Below are positions 57,258 to 64,000 of a DNA stretch of 64,000 bases, piece after piece. The notes beneath the pieces were generated by a model. It made no database searches, was not told the DNA's origin, and saw only the letters and a list, made by a program, of their open reading frames with translations. The DNA is taken from positions 116,901-180,900 of the forward strand of contig JADCFN010000023.1 in assembly GCA_020249505.1 (NCBI GenBank), given 5' to 3'. The DNA is from Roseomonas sp. (GTDB lineage: Bacteria > Pseudomonadota > Alphaproteobacteria > Acetobacterales > Acetobacteraceae). How positions within the stretch are numbered: position 1 is the stretch's first letter; every line of letters starts with the position of its first letter. The position numbers and the translations under genes are program-made.

Positions 57258-58106
57258 ATGTCGCAAGCCAAGATCGCCCAATTCGGCGCTACCGCCATCA
57301 TCATGCGCGTGCTGCGGGCTTCCGCTTCCGATCGCATTGCCCTGACCAGCGCGGGCTGCGCCTTTTATGCCATGCTGGCGCTGTTTCCTGGCATTTTCTT
57401 GCTGATCTCGCTCTACGGCATGGTGTTCGACGCGGCGGCGGTGGAACCGCAGCTTGAAGTGCTGCGCGAATTGGTCCCCGAAGACACTTTTGAAATGATC
57501 GCAACCCGCGTGCATGATCTGGTGGAAGCGCCCCGCCCGCGCCTTGAATGGAGCGCGATCCTGAGTGCCGCCATCGCGATCTGGAGTGCCTCGGCCGGCA
57601 CGCGTGCGACCATAGGCGCGCTGAACATGGCGCATCATGTGGAAGAAACACGGCCCTTCTTTCGCTATCACGCTTTGGCCATTGGGCTGACTCTAGCGGC
57701 AACCTTGGCCGCTGTGATTGCAATTGCGGCGCTGGTCGCCTTGCCAGGCATTTTTGCATTGATCGGCTTGCCCGCGCTGCAAGCACTTTCGCTGCGCGGA
57801 CTTTCGCTGCTGACGCTGTTGCTGCTGATTGGGTTTTCGCTGCTGGCCGTGTATCGGCTGGGGCCGGCATCACGCCGCCTGCCGATCCGCCGCATCCTGC
57901 CAGGCGTTTTCATGGCAACGCTACTATGGGCTTTGGGGTCCGCGGCCTTCAGCCTTTATGTCGCCGACTTCGCAACCTATGACGCCATGTATGGGCCGCT
58001 TGGTGCCACGGTGGGCTTGCTGATGTGGTTCTATGTCAGCGTTTATGTCGTGCTGCTGGGTGCCGAATTGAATGTCGCGCTGGCGACGCAAGCCGGGGCG
58101 TGGTGA
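57258..58106 (+). CDS. YihY/BrkB-family membrane protein
   Basis: A 282-residue inner-membrane protein with about six helices. It has SAGCAFYAMLALFPGIFLLISLYG and IWSASAGTRATIGALN, and the C-terminal DAMYGPLGATVGLLMWFYVSVYVVLLGAELN typical of the family. BrkB was named for serum resistance in Bordetella; most members have no established transport role. ATG 57258 follows GGGGGTC. Confidence 0.9.
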   Translation: MSQAKIAQFGATAIIMRVLRASASDRIALTSAGCAFYAMLALFPGIFLLISLYGMVFDAAAVEPQLEVLRELVPEDTFEMIATRVHDLVEAPRPRLEWSAILSAAIAIWSASAGTRATIGALNMAHHVEETRPFFRYHALAIGLTLAATLAAVIAIAALVALPGIFALIGLPALQALSLRGLSLLTLLLLIGFSLLAVYRLGPASRRLPIRRILPGVFMATLLWALGSAAFSLYVADFATYDAMYGPLGATVGLLMWFYVSVYVVLLGAELNVALATQAGAW

Positions 58107-58148
58107 CAGCGGCGCGCCGCCGGGCCAGAATCGGCGCGGAGGCCCCGC

Positions 58149-59234
58149 ATGACCCAAACCACCATCAGCGCCATCACCATTCACTGTGTGGATGCGCCGA
58201 TTGATCCACCGCTGCGCAATAGCCTGAATGTCATTCCCCGCGCGCCCTTGGTGATTGCGGAAGTCACCACCAAGGATGGCGCGACGGGCACGGCCTATGT
58301 CTTTCCCTATACCCGTGCGGCACTTGGGCCGACTGCGTCACTCGCACGTTCGATTGGGGAAGGGCTGATCGGGCGGCCATTGGCGCCGACATCGCTCTGG
58401 CGCGAATTGCATGATGGGTTTCGCATTCTGGGCAGCGAAGGCTTGGTGCAGATTGCGCTGTCGCTGCTGGATATGGCGCTTTGGGATGCGCTGGCGCGTC
58501 GCGCTGGCCTACCGCTTTACGCCATGCTGGGGGCGGAAGCGCGGCCCATGCCGATTTATGCCTCGCTTCGCGGATGGGGGCCGGCGATGCTGGCGGAAGA
58601 AGCTGGGCAGGCTGTGGCGCGGCTTGGCGCGCGGGCGGTGAAATTCAAACTGGGCCATCACAAGCTTGAAGATGATCTGGCGACGGTGCGCGCAGTGCGT
58701 GGCGTGGTCGGTGATGATGTCGCGATTTTCGTGGATTACAATCAGGCGCTGACGCTGCCTGAAGCTGAACGGCGCGGACGCGCGCTGCAAGCGCTGGATG
58801 TGCGCTGGCTGGAAGAACCGCTGCCGGTCCAGGATGATGCGGGCATGGCGGCCCTTGCCGCGCGGCTCGAAATCCCCATCCAGGGGGGCGAGAATTGGTG
58901 GGGACCGGCCGGCATGCAGCGCGCCTTGGCGGCTGGCGCCTACGATTTCTGCATGCCGGATGCGATGAAGATTGGCGGTGTGACAGGCTGGCTACGTGCC
59001 GCGGCCATGGCGGCAGCGCATCGTGTGCCCATGTCGTCACATATCTTTGTCGAAGTCAGCGCGCATTTGCTGCAAGCAACCCCCACGGCGCATTATTTGG
59101 AACATCTGGATATCGCCGCACCCCTGTTGCGCCAGCCCTTGGCAGTGCGGGATGGCATGGCGCTGGTATCCGATGCGCCAGGGCTTGGGCTTGAATGGGA
59201 TGCGACGGCGTTACGGCATTTTGCCGTGGAATGA
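58149..59234 (+). CDS. Enolase-superfamily enzyme, mandelate racemase/muconate lactonising group
   Basis: A 361-residue member of the MR/MLE group, which abstracts a proton next to a carboxylate. Catalytic pieces: KFKLG (Lys-x-Lys) in barrel strand 2, metal ligands Asp in IFVDYNQ, Glu in WLEEPL and Glu in QGGENWWG. His is in MSSHIFVEVSAHLL. The Lys pair plus His suggests a racemase or dehydratase. Substrate is unknown. It converges with the dioxygenase gene at a 16-base gap. Confidence 0.9.
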   Translation: MTQTTISAITIHCVDAPIDPPLRNSLNVIPRAPLVIAEVTTKDGATGTAYVFPYTRAALGPTASLARSIGEGLIGRPLAPTSLWRELHDGFRILGSEGLVQIALSLLDMALWDALARRAGLPLYAMLGAEARPMPIYASLRGWGPAMLAEEAGQAVARLGARAVKFKLGHHKLEDDLATVRAVRGVVGDDVAIFVDYNQALTLPEAERRGRALQALDVRWLEEPLPVQDDAGMAALAARLEIPIQGGENWWGPAGMQRALAAGAYDFCMPDAMKIGGVTGWLRAAAMAAAHRVPMSSHIFVEVSAHLLQATPTAHYLEHLDIAAPLLRQPLAVRDGMALVSDAPGLGLEWDATALRHFAVE

Positions 59235-59250
59235 TTCCGTCAGAACGCCA

Positions 59251-60138
59251 TCACGCTGCCTGCGCGAGTGTCGGCGCGCTATCCGCCACTGTTGTCCGAT
59301 GCAGATCGCGCGGCTTATCGGCCGGGTAGCGCCGCGCGCGATGCATGGTCACGCGGTTGTCCCACATCACCAGATCATGCGCGCGCCAGACATGGGCATG
59401 CACGAATTCGCGCTGGGTTGCGTGTTCCGTCAGATCACGCAGCATGGCGCGGGCTTCGGGCACCGGCATGCCATGGATCTGCCCGGCATGGGCTGAAAGA
59501 AACAGCGAAAGCCGCCCGGTCTTGGGATGGCGTCGCACCAGGCGCTGCGGCACCGGCGCCCATCTTTGGCGTTCTTCTTCCGTGAAATCCGTGAAGCCCA
59601 GAATGCCGCGCGAGAAGATCTGGCTGTGATCCGTGATCATCTCTCGAATTTCTGATTTCATCGCCGGGTCAAGCGCATCCCAGGCAGCGCGCATATCGGC
59701 GAATTCCGTATTACCGCCCTCACCCGGGATCACCCGCGCTGAAAGCAGGGAATATTTCGCCGGCGTCGCCTTGAAGGATGAATCGCTGTGCCAGAGCATA
59801 TTGCCCAGGCTGAACAGGCGCCGCCGATCATCGCGCGCCAGCACATTGGAATTTTTGTCGAGGTTGGAGATGTCATTCACCTCCATGGCAAGGCGCCGGT
59901 CAGCGACCTTGGCGATATCGCCGGTCGCGGTTTCAAGCGGGCCGAAGTTGCGGCTGAAGGCCAATTGCTGTTCGTCATTGATGTCCTGGCCGTGAAAGAC
60001 CAGCACGCCAAAGCGATCCATGCCGGCATCAATAGCGGCGGCATCGGCGCTGCTGACCGGGTTTCTTAGATCAATGCCGGCAACCACGCCGACAAAATCG
60101 GGCCGCGCCGGATTGGCGGGGGTGATGGTGACAGTCAT
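59251..60138 (-). CDS. TauD/TfdA-family Fe(II)/2-oxoglutarate dioxygenase
   Basis: A 295-residue cytosolic oxygenase. The iron-binding facial triad is His117-x-Asp119 (WHSDSSF) and His266, with Arg277 in position for 2-oxoglutarate. It also has GVLVFHGQDINDEQQLAFSR. TauD uses taurine and TfdA 2,4-D; sequence alone does not decide the substrate here. ATG 60138 is used, since it has AGGAGGAACC upstream; the longer in-frame extension is a shadow of recX. Confidence 0.9.
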   Translation of the reverse strand: MTVTITPANPARPDFVGVVAGIDLRNPVSSADAAAIDAGMDRFGVLVFHGQDINDEQQLAFSRNFGPLETATGDIAKVADRRLAMEVNDISNLDKNSNVLARDDRRRLFSLGNMLWHSDSSFKATPAKYSLLSARVIPGEGGNTEFADMRAAWDALDPAMKSEIREMITDHSQIFSRGILGFTDFTEEERQRWAPVPQRLVRRHPKTGRLSLFLSAHAGQIHGMPVPEARAMLRDLTEHATQREFVHAHVWRAHDLVMWDNRVTMHRARRYPADKPRDLHRTTVADSAPTLAQAA

Positions 60139-60247
60139 GGGTTCCTCCTTTGGCGCCTTGCGGGCACCTTTGACCCGGAGCATAGCGCGGAAATCAGCAC
60201 TTTGAAGCGGTTTGTACGGCGCGGCCTGTCCATGCCAGAAAGCGAGC

Positions 60248-60850
60248 ATGTCCGATGTCCAGAGCCGCCCCCGCCGCGCCGCCGGCCCGCCGCCCAATGC
60301 AGCGCGGCTGCGGGAAGCGGCGCTCGCCCATCTGGCGCGCTTCGCGGCGACCGAGGCAGGGCTCAGGCGCGTCCTGGAACGCCGTGTGGCGCGCTGGGCC
60401 CGCGCTGCCGAGGCTGAGGGCCAGCAGCGGGAGGCCATTGCCGCCAGCGCCGCCGCGCTAACGGCGGAGATTGCCGGCATTGCGCAAAGCCTGGTCGCCG
60501 CGGGCGCGGTGAATGATGCCGCCTTTGCCGAAAGCCGAGCCCGGCGCCTGGCGCGTTCCGGCCATTCCCGCCGTGCCATTGCCGCGCATCTTGCTGCCAA
60601 GGGGATCGAGAGTGACACCGCCGCCGCTGCCTTGCCTGAGGGGGAGGAGGCTGAGCTTTTGGCCGCCATCGCCTTTTGCCGTCGCCGCCGGATTGGGCCC
60701 TTCGCGCGTGTGGCGCCGGATGCGCCGGCGCGCATGAAGGCTTTGGCCGCCCTCGCGCGCGGCGGCTTTGCCCAGGGCCTCGCGCGCCGCGCCTTGGCGA
60801 TGGAGCCAGACCAGGCCGAGGAAATGCTGCTGGCGGGCCGGCGCGAATGA
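60248..60850 (+). CDS. recX: RecX-like regulatory protein
   Basis: A 200-residue, very Ala/Arg-rich helical protein with the three-helix repeats of RecX (LVAAGAVNDAAFAESRARRL, GHSRRAIAAHLAAKGI). RecX binds and inhibits RecA filaments. recA is not in the window. ATG 60248 begins MSDVQSRPRR. Its stop overlaps the azlC ATG by 4 bases. Confidence 0.85.
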   Translation: MSDVQSRPRRAAGPPPNAARLREAALAHLARFAATEAGLRRVLERRVARWARAAEAEGQQREAIAASAAALTAEIAGIAQSLVAAGAVNDAAFAESRARRLARSGHSRRAIAAHLAAKGIESDTAAAALPEGEEAELLAAIAFCRRRRIGPFARVAPDAPARMKALAALARGGFAQGLARRALAMEPDQAEEMLLAGRRE

Positions 60851-61569
60851 GTGACCAGACTGAGATCAAAGGGCCGGTGGTCTTCACCCGGCATGGCGTG
60901 GCGCATGGCATGCGCACCGCCTTGCCCTTGGTGATTGGCACCTTCCCCTTCGGTCTAGTAGTGGGAGTGATTTCGGATCAGAAGGGGCTATCCTGGCTGG
61001 AAACGGTGCTGATGGCGGCACTGCTATTTGCAGGCTCATCACAATTGCTGGCCTTGGAGCTGTGGTCTGAACCGGCGCCGATCATGGCCGCGACCATTGC
61101 CGCGCTTGTGGTGAATATCCGCATGGCGCCGATGGGTGCTGCCTTGGCGCCCTGGTTGGACAAGCTGCGCGGCGTGAAGCTTTGGGGCACCCTGGCCTTC
61201 ATGGTGGATCATGCCTTCGCCCTTTCCGCCGCCGAGCAACGGCGCGGCGGGCGCGATGCCGGGTTTCTGCTGGGCATTGGTGTGACGCTTTGGTGCTTTT
61301 GGAACATCTCGGTCGGTCTTGGGCATATTATGGGCTCGGCGGTGCGATTTCCGGCGGGGCATCCGCTGTATTTCGCGGCCATTGCGACTTTTGTGGCGAT
61401 ACTCGTGCCGCTCTGGCGCGGCGTACGGCGAGATTTCTGGCCTTGGTTGCTGGCCGGCGTCTTGGCAGTGCTGGCCTGGAAGGCAGGGCTTGGGCCGCCC
61501 TGGCCCTTGCTGATCGGCGCCTTTGCCGGCGCGGCGCTGGGGGCGTGGTTGGAGCTGCGCCGCGAATGA
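60847..61569 (+). CDS. azlC: AzlC-family branched-chain amino acid exporter subunit
   Basis: A 240-residue protein with about seven membrane helices and the AzlC hallmark GTFPFGLVVGV...LLFAGSSQLLALEL. AzlC and AzlD together export branched-chain (and analogue) amino acids. Coupled to recX (ATGA at 60847) and to azlD (ATGA at 61566). Confidence 0.92.
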   Translation: MSDQTEIKGPVVFTRHGVAHGMRTALPLVIGTFPFGLVVGVISDQKGLSWLETVLMAALLFAGSSQLLALELWSEPAPIMAATIAALVVNIRMAPMGAALAPWLDKLRGVKLWGTLAFMVDHAFALSAAEQRRGGRDAGFLLGIGVTLWCFWNISVGLGHIMGSAVRFPAGHPLYFAAIATFVAILVPLWRGVRRDFWPWLLAGVLAVLAWKAGLGPPWPLLIGAFAGAALGAWLELRRE

Positions 61570-61886
61570 CGCTCCGCCCTGATGTGCTGCTCGCCATTAT
61601 CGGCATGGCGCTCGCGACTTATCTGTGCCGCGCTGGCGGCTATGCGCTGTTTCGTGCGCTGCGCCCGCCGCGTTATGTGGAAGTGGTCTTGCAGCATCTG
61701 CCGGGGCCGATTTTCATGGCCTATGCCATGCCGGCGCTCGCGGCGCATGGCTGGAAGGGTTGGGTAGCGGCAGTGGCGGTGGTGGCGGTGCAGTATGCCT
61801 CGCGCAGCCTGGCGGCGGCGATCCTGATTGGGGTTGGCGCCATGGCCGGGCTCGGCGCGTTTGAAGCCTGGTATCTTGCGCGCTGA
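61566..61886 (+). CDS. azlD: AzlD-family transporter small subunit
   Basis: A 106-residue protein with about four helices: MALATYLCRAGGYALFRALRPP and PGPIFMAYAMPALAAHG match AzlD, partner of AzlC. It overlaps azlC by 4 bases. Confidence 0.92.
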   Translation: MTLRPDVLLAIIGMALATYLCRAGGYALFRALRPPRYVEVVLQHLPGPIFMAYAMPALAAHGWKGWVAAVAVVAVQYASRSLAAAILIGVGAMAGLGAFEAWYLAR

Positions 61887-63285
61887 GGCGACACTTTCCC
61901 GTATTGGTGCACCGGGCATTCTGGTGTTGGTCATCATCGCCATCGGGACGTTGATTGTGCCGCTGGATACATCCGTGAATATAGCCTTTCCGGCGATCAC
62001 GGCGCGGTTTGAGCTTGGGCGCACCGGCATTCAATGGGTGGTGATCTGCTATGTGCTGACCTATGGCAGCCTGATGCTGGGCATTGGCCGGCTTGGCGAT
62101 ATCTTCGGCTATTTGCGCGTGTTTCGCTTGGGCCTCGCCTGGAGCATTCTGGCCTTCATCCTTTGCGCCACGGCGGAAAACTACGCCTGGCTTTTGGCCG
62201 CACGTGTGATGCAGGGCATTGGTGCGGCGCTGGTGATTGGGTGCGGGCCTGCGCTGGCCACCAGCCATTTCACCGAGGATTTACGCCCGCGCATTCTGGG
62301 CTTTTACGCCTTTGGCTTTGCCGCAGGTGGTGGGTTGGGGCCGTTGATTGGCGGCGTACTGGTGGAGCATTTCGGCTGGTCCGCGGTTTATTGGTATCGC
62401 GCGCCACTCGCGGCTTTTGCGCTGGCCTTGAGCGTATTTTTGCGCGCGCCACCCGGCGCGGCTGAGCGTGAGAGTTTTGATCTGACCGGCGCGGTGCTCA
62501 TCACAGGCATGATGTGCTGCCTGCTGCTGGGCATTAATCGCGCGCCGGATATTGCGGCGGGCAATCCGCTATCCTTGGCGCTGGCCTTTGGGTTTTTGGT
62601 ATTGGGCTGGTGGTATGGGAGGCATGCGGGGCGCATTGCGCGGCCAGTGATTGCGCTGAAGTATTTTCGTGATGCTGATTTTCTTTTTGCCTGTATCGCC
62701 ACCGCTGTAGTGAATTTCGCCTGTTTCGCGGTGCTGCTGTTCATGCCGTATCTGCTGTTGCATGGCGTTGGCTTGCTGGCGGGCTGGGGCGGGCTGGTGC
62801 TGGCGATTGGACATTTGGCGGCGATGGCGGCATCGCCTTTTGCGGGGTTTTTGCTGGCGCGCATCAGCGCGGCGCGTCTGGCGCTGATCGGGTCTGTCAT
62901 GACTGCGCTCGGGCTTTGGCTGATTGGCACGATTGGCGCCGCAGGGGGCGCGCTTTTCCTGCTGGTGGCGGCGCTGGCGCTGCAAGGGATTGGGCTTGGC
63001 CTGTTTCAGGTGAGTGTGACCGATCTATTGCTGGAACGCATGCCGCGTGAGGATCGCGGTGTCGCGGGCAGTCTTTCGCAGGTATCGCGCACGCTTGGCG
63101 TGGTCACCGCTGCTTCACTGCTGAGTACCGTGTTTGCCGCGCTTGAGGTCGCCGGTGTCGCGCGCGGGCTGGCGGGGATGGAGGCGTTTCGCGCGGCCTT
63201 TGGCAGCATCTTCAACTTCGGTGCGGCGCTGGTAGCAGCACTGGTACTGGCGGGGTTCTTCGTGAATAGGCGCAGTAGACGTTAA
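61876..63285 (+). CDS. MFS transporter, 14-TM DHA2-like
   Basis: A major facilitator of 469 residues with about fourteen helices. It shows VPLDTSVNIAFPAITARF in TM1 and GIQWVVICYVLTYGSLMLGIGRLGDIFG around the motif A loop. Motif C, GFAAGGGLGPLIGGVL, lies in TM5. The frame opens at TTG codons only; TTG 61876, overlapping azlD by 11 bases, is the most economical start, but a later GTG near 61924 is possible. Efflux of small solutes is expected. Confidence 0.85.
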   Translation: MRAEATLSRIGAPGILVLVIIAIGTLIVPLDTSVNIAFPAITARFELGRTGIQWVVICYVLTYGSLMLGIGRLGDIFGYLRVFRLGLAWSILAFILCATAENYAWLLAARVMQGIGAALVIGCGPALATSHFTEDLRPRILGFYAFGFAAGGGLGPLIGGVLVEHFGWSAVYWYRAPLAAFALALSVFLRAPPGAAERESFDLTGAVLITGMMCCLLLGINRAPDIAAGNPLSLALAFGFLVLGWWYGRHAGRIARPVIALKYFRDADFLFACIATAVVNFACFAVLLFMPYLLLHGVGLLAGWGGLVLAIGHLAAMAASPFAGFLLARISAARLALIGSVMTALGLWLIGTIGAAGGALFLLVAALALQGIGLGLFQVSVTDLLLERMPREDRGVAGSLSQVSRTLGVVTAASLLSTVFAALEVAGVARGLAGMEAFRAAFGSIFNFGAALVAALVLAGFFVNRRSRR

Positions 63286-63432
63286 CGCGTAAGATCAAAC
63301 CCCGCGCCTGGTGATCCAATGGAATTGTTGCGGGCATTTTTTATCTCGGTATCGCCGCAAACGTTGCGCAGGAAATTGCTCGCGATAGGCTATTGATCGC
63401 TCCGTCATACTTGGTTTGGACAGGCCCTCCGA

Positions 63433-63855
63433 TCACGCCTCGCCGATCAAATGCAAATCGAGGCTGCGCTCCGGCGCGCCTCGGCGATGTTCAAACAAGT
63501 ATATCTCCTGAAACTCGCCAAGCATCGGGGCCGCGTTCTGCACCGGAATACTGATGCTGGTTTGCATTAGCGCCGCGCGGATATGTGCGGGCATATTATC
63601 CAGCGCCTCATCCTCATGCCGATAAAGCCCGCGCCCTTCCGGCACCAAACGGACGAAAAACGCTTCAAGGTCTGCCAGCACTTCCGGATCGGCATTCGCC
63701 TGCACCAGCAAGGATGCCGAGGTATGGCGGCACCACAGCGTCAGCAAGCCGTTCGAAATTCCCTGCCGCGCAACCCAGGCGCGCACATCATCAGTGATCG
63801 GATACAAGCCTTGGCCGCTGGTGGCCTTCACCAAGCGGCCAAAGCATTGGCGCAT
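63433..63855 (-). CDS. YjbQ family protein (UPF0047)
   Basis: A 140-residue protein starting MRQCFGRLVKATSGQGLYPIT; it has LLTLWCRHTSASLLVQANADP and EFQEIYLFEHR, the family core. E. coli YjbQ has weak thiamine-phosphate synthase activity, but its cellular role is unclear. The frame stays open to 63948, but that 31-residue addition lies in IS-like sequence, and the usual family start is 63855. No ribosome-binding site remains directly upstream of 63855, consistent with disruption. Confidence 0.85.
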   Translation of the reverse strand: MRQCFGRLVKATSGQGLYPITDDVRAWVARQGISNGLLTLWCRHTSASLLVQANADPEVLADLEAFFVRLVPEGRGLYRHEDEALDNMPAHIRAALMQTSISIPVQNAAPMLGEFQEIYLFEHRRGAPERSLDLHLIGEA

Positions 63856-63860
63856 ATATG

Positions 63861-64000
63861 CCAGGGCAATCGCTTGAGATTGGTCGGGATTCCTGATTGC
63901 GGCGTAATGTGATTCATGGGTTACCTCGATTTGATGAGGTTTCTCCATGTCTTCTGCGTCACTCCTGGATCATTTTTCTGCGCTTGAGGACCCTCGCCAG
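63861..64000 (+). mobile_element. Left end of an ISAs1-family insertion sequence (cut by window edge)
   Basis: The left end is inferred: the transposase start below, and the abrupt change just before the YjbQ start, place the boundary between 63856 and 63946, with CAGGGCAAT at 63861 as a candidate terminal repeat. The right end and target duplication are outside the window. Confidence 0.5.
63947..64000 (+). CDS. ISAs1-family transposase, N-terminal fragment
   Basis: ATG 63947 opens MSSASLLDHFSALEDPRQ, which matches the N-terminus of ISAs1-type DDE transposases (LLxHFxxLxDPR). The frame runs off the window after 18 residues. Its ATG overlaps, on the other strand, the ATG of the longer yjbQ frame. 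Confidence 0.75.
   Translation, partial: MSSASLLDHFSALEDPRQ

Noticed and set aside
60139..60906. 256-residue N-terminal extension of the TauD-like gene
   Set aside because: It is antisense to recX and R/A/S-rich; the dioxygenase fold begins at ATG 60138.

Overview
The window is GC-rich DNA from an alphaproteobacterium, most likely an Acetobacteraceae/Rhodospirillales relative of Roseomonas (inferred from gene order and families, not from a marker gene). Three features point that way: the alphaproteobacterial string eno-ftsB-pdhA-pdhB(lipoyl)-pdhC-lpd-lipA-coq10-like, the rplU-rpmA-obg-proB order, and eight periplasmic Bug-type receptors in 64 kb. The first 379 bases are the 3' end of a geranylgeranyl reductase that closely resembles bacteriochlorophyll BchP. 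The organism may therefore be an aerobic anoxygenic phototroph with a photosynthesis cluster just outside the left edge.

Layout. 0-9 kb: bchP end and hemC (tetrapyrroles), a convergent MFS gene, the yfgM-like/bamB/der group (envelope and ribosome assembly), a small lipoprotein, a gene-poor gap, an M17 aminopeptidase and a MarR regulator. 9-21 kb: a catabolic/uptake zone with four Bug receptors, an Old Yellow Enzyme, an ABC-F ATPase, an aldo/keto reductase, and an operon of AtuA-like, DUF4387 and flavin-dependent monooxygenase genes. 21-24.5 kb: proB, obg, rpmA, rplU and tRNA-Ser. 24.6-32.1 kb: a divergent EmrA/EmrB-like efflux pair, a TPR protein, a methyltransferase, a lipoprotein and an aldehyde dehydrogenase. 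32.2-42.1 kb: enolase, FtsB and the complete pyruvate dehydrogenase and lipoate block. 42-48 kb: a Bug gene, a palindrome-rich spacer and a five-gene minus-strand operon (two-subunit TPP decarboxylase, Bug receptor, D-2-hydroxyacid dehydrogenase, MmgE/PrpD). 48.1-50.9 kb: a foreign-looking insert. 51-64 kb: hupB, two Bug genes, a DsbA-family protein, tRNA-Val, envelope proteins, an rRNA methyltransferase-like gene, an EF-hand protein behind a sigma-54-like site, BrkB, an enolase-superfamily enzyme, a TauD-type dioxygenase, recX-azlC-azlD-MFS, yjbQ and the start of an ISAs1-family insertion sequence.

The most striking structure is at 48.15-50.92 kb. The resident arfB gene (peptidyl-tRNA hydrolase for stalled ribosomes) is cut in two: its first ~31 codons lie at 48151 and its last ~53 codons end at 50919. 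Between the pieces sit a complete, different arfB, an arsenic-type ArsR gene and a flavoprotein of the kind found in ars operons. The incoming DNA appears to have destroyed the resident arfB while bringing a replacement.

The second theme is solute capture: eight Bug receptors, all with a twin-arginine-like leader, without any TctA/TctB membrane subunits in view, and several beside oxidoreductases of unknown substrate.
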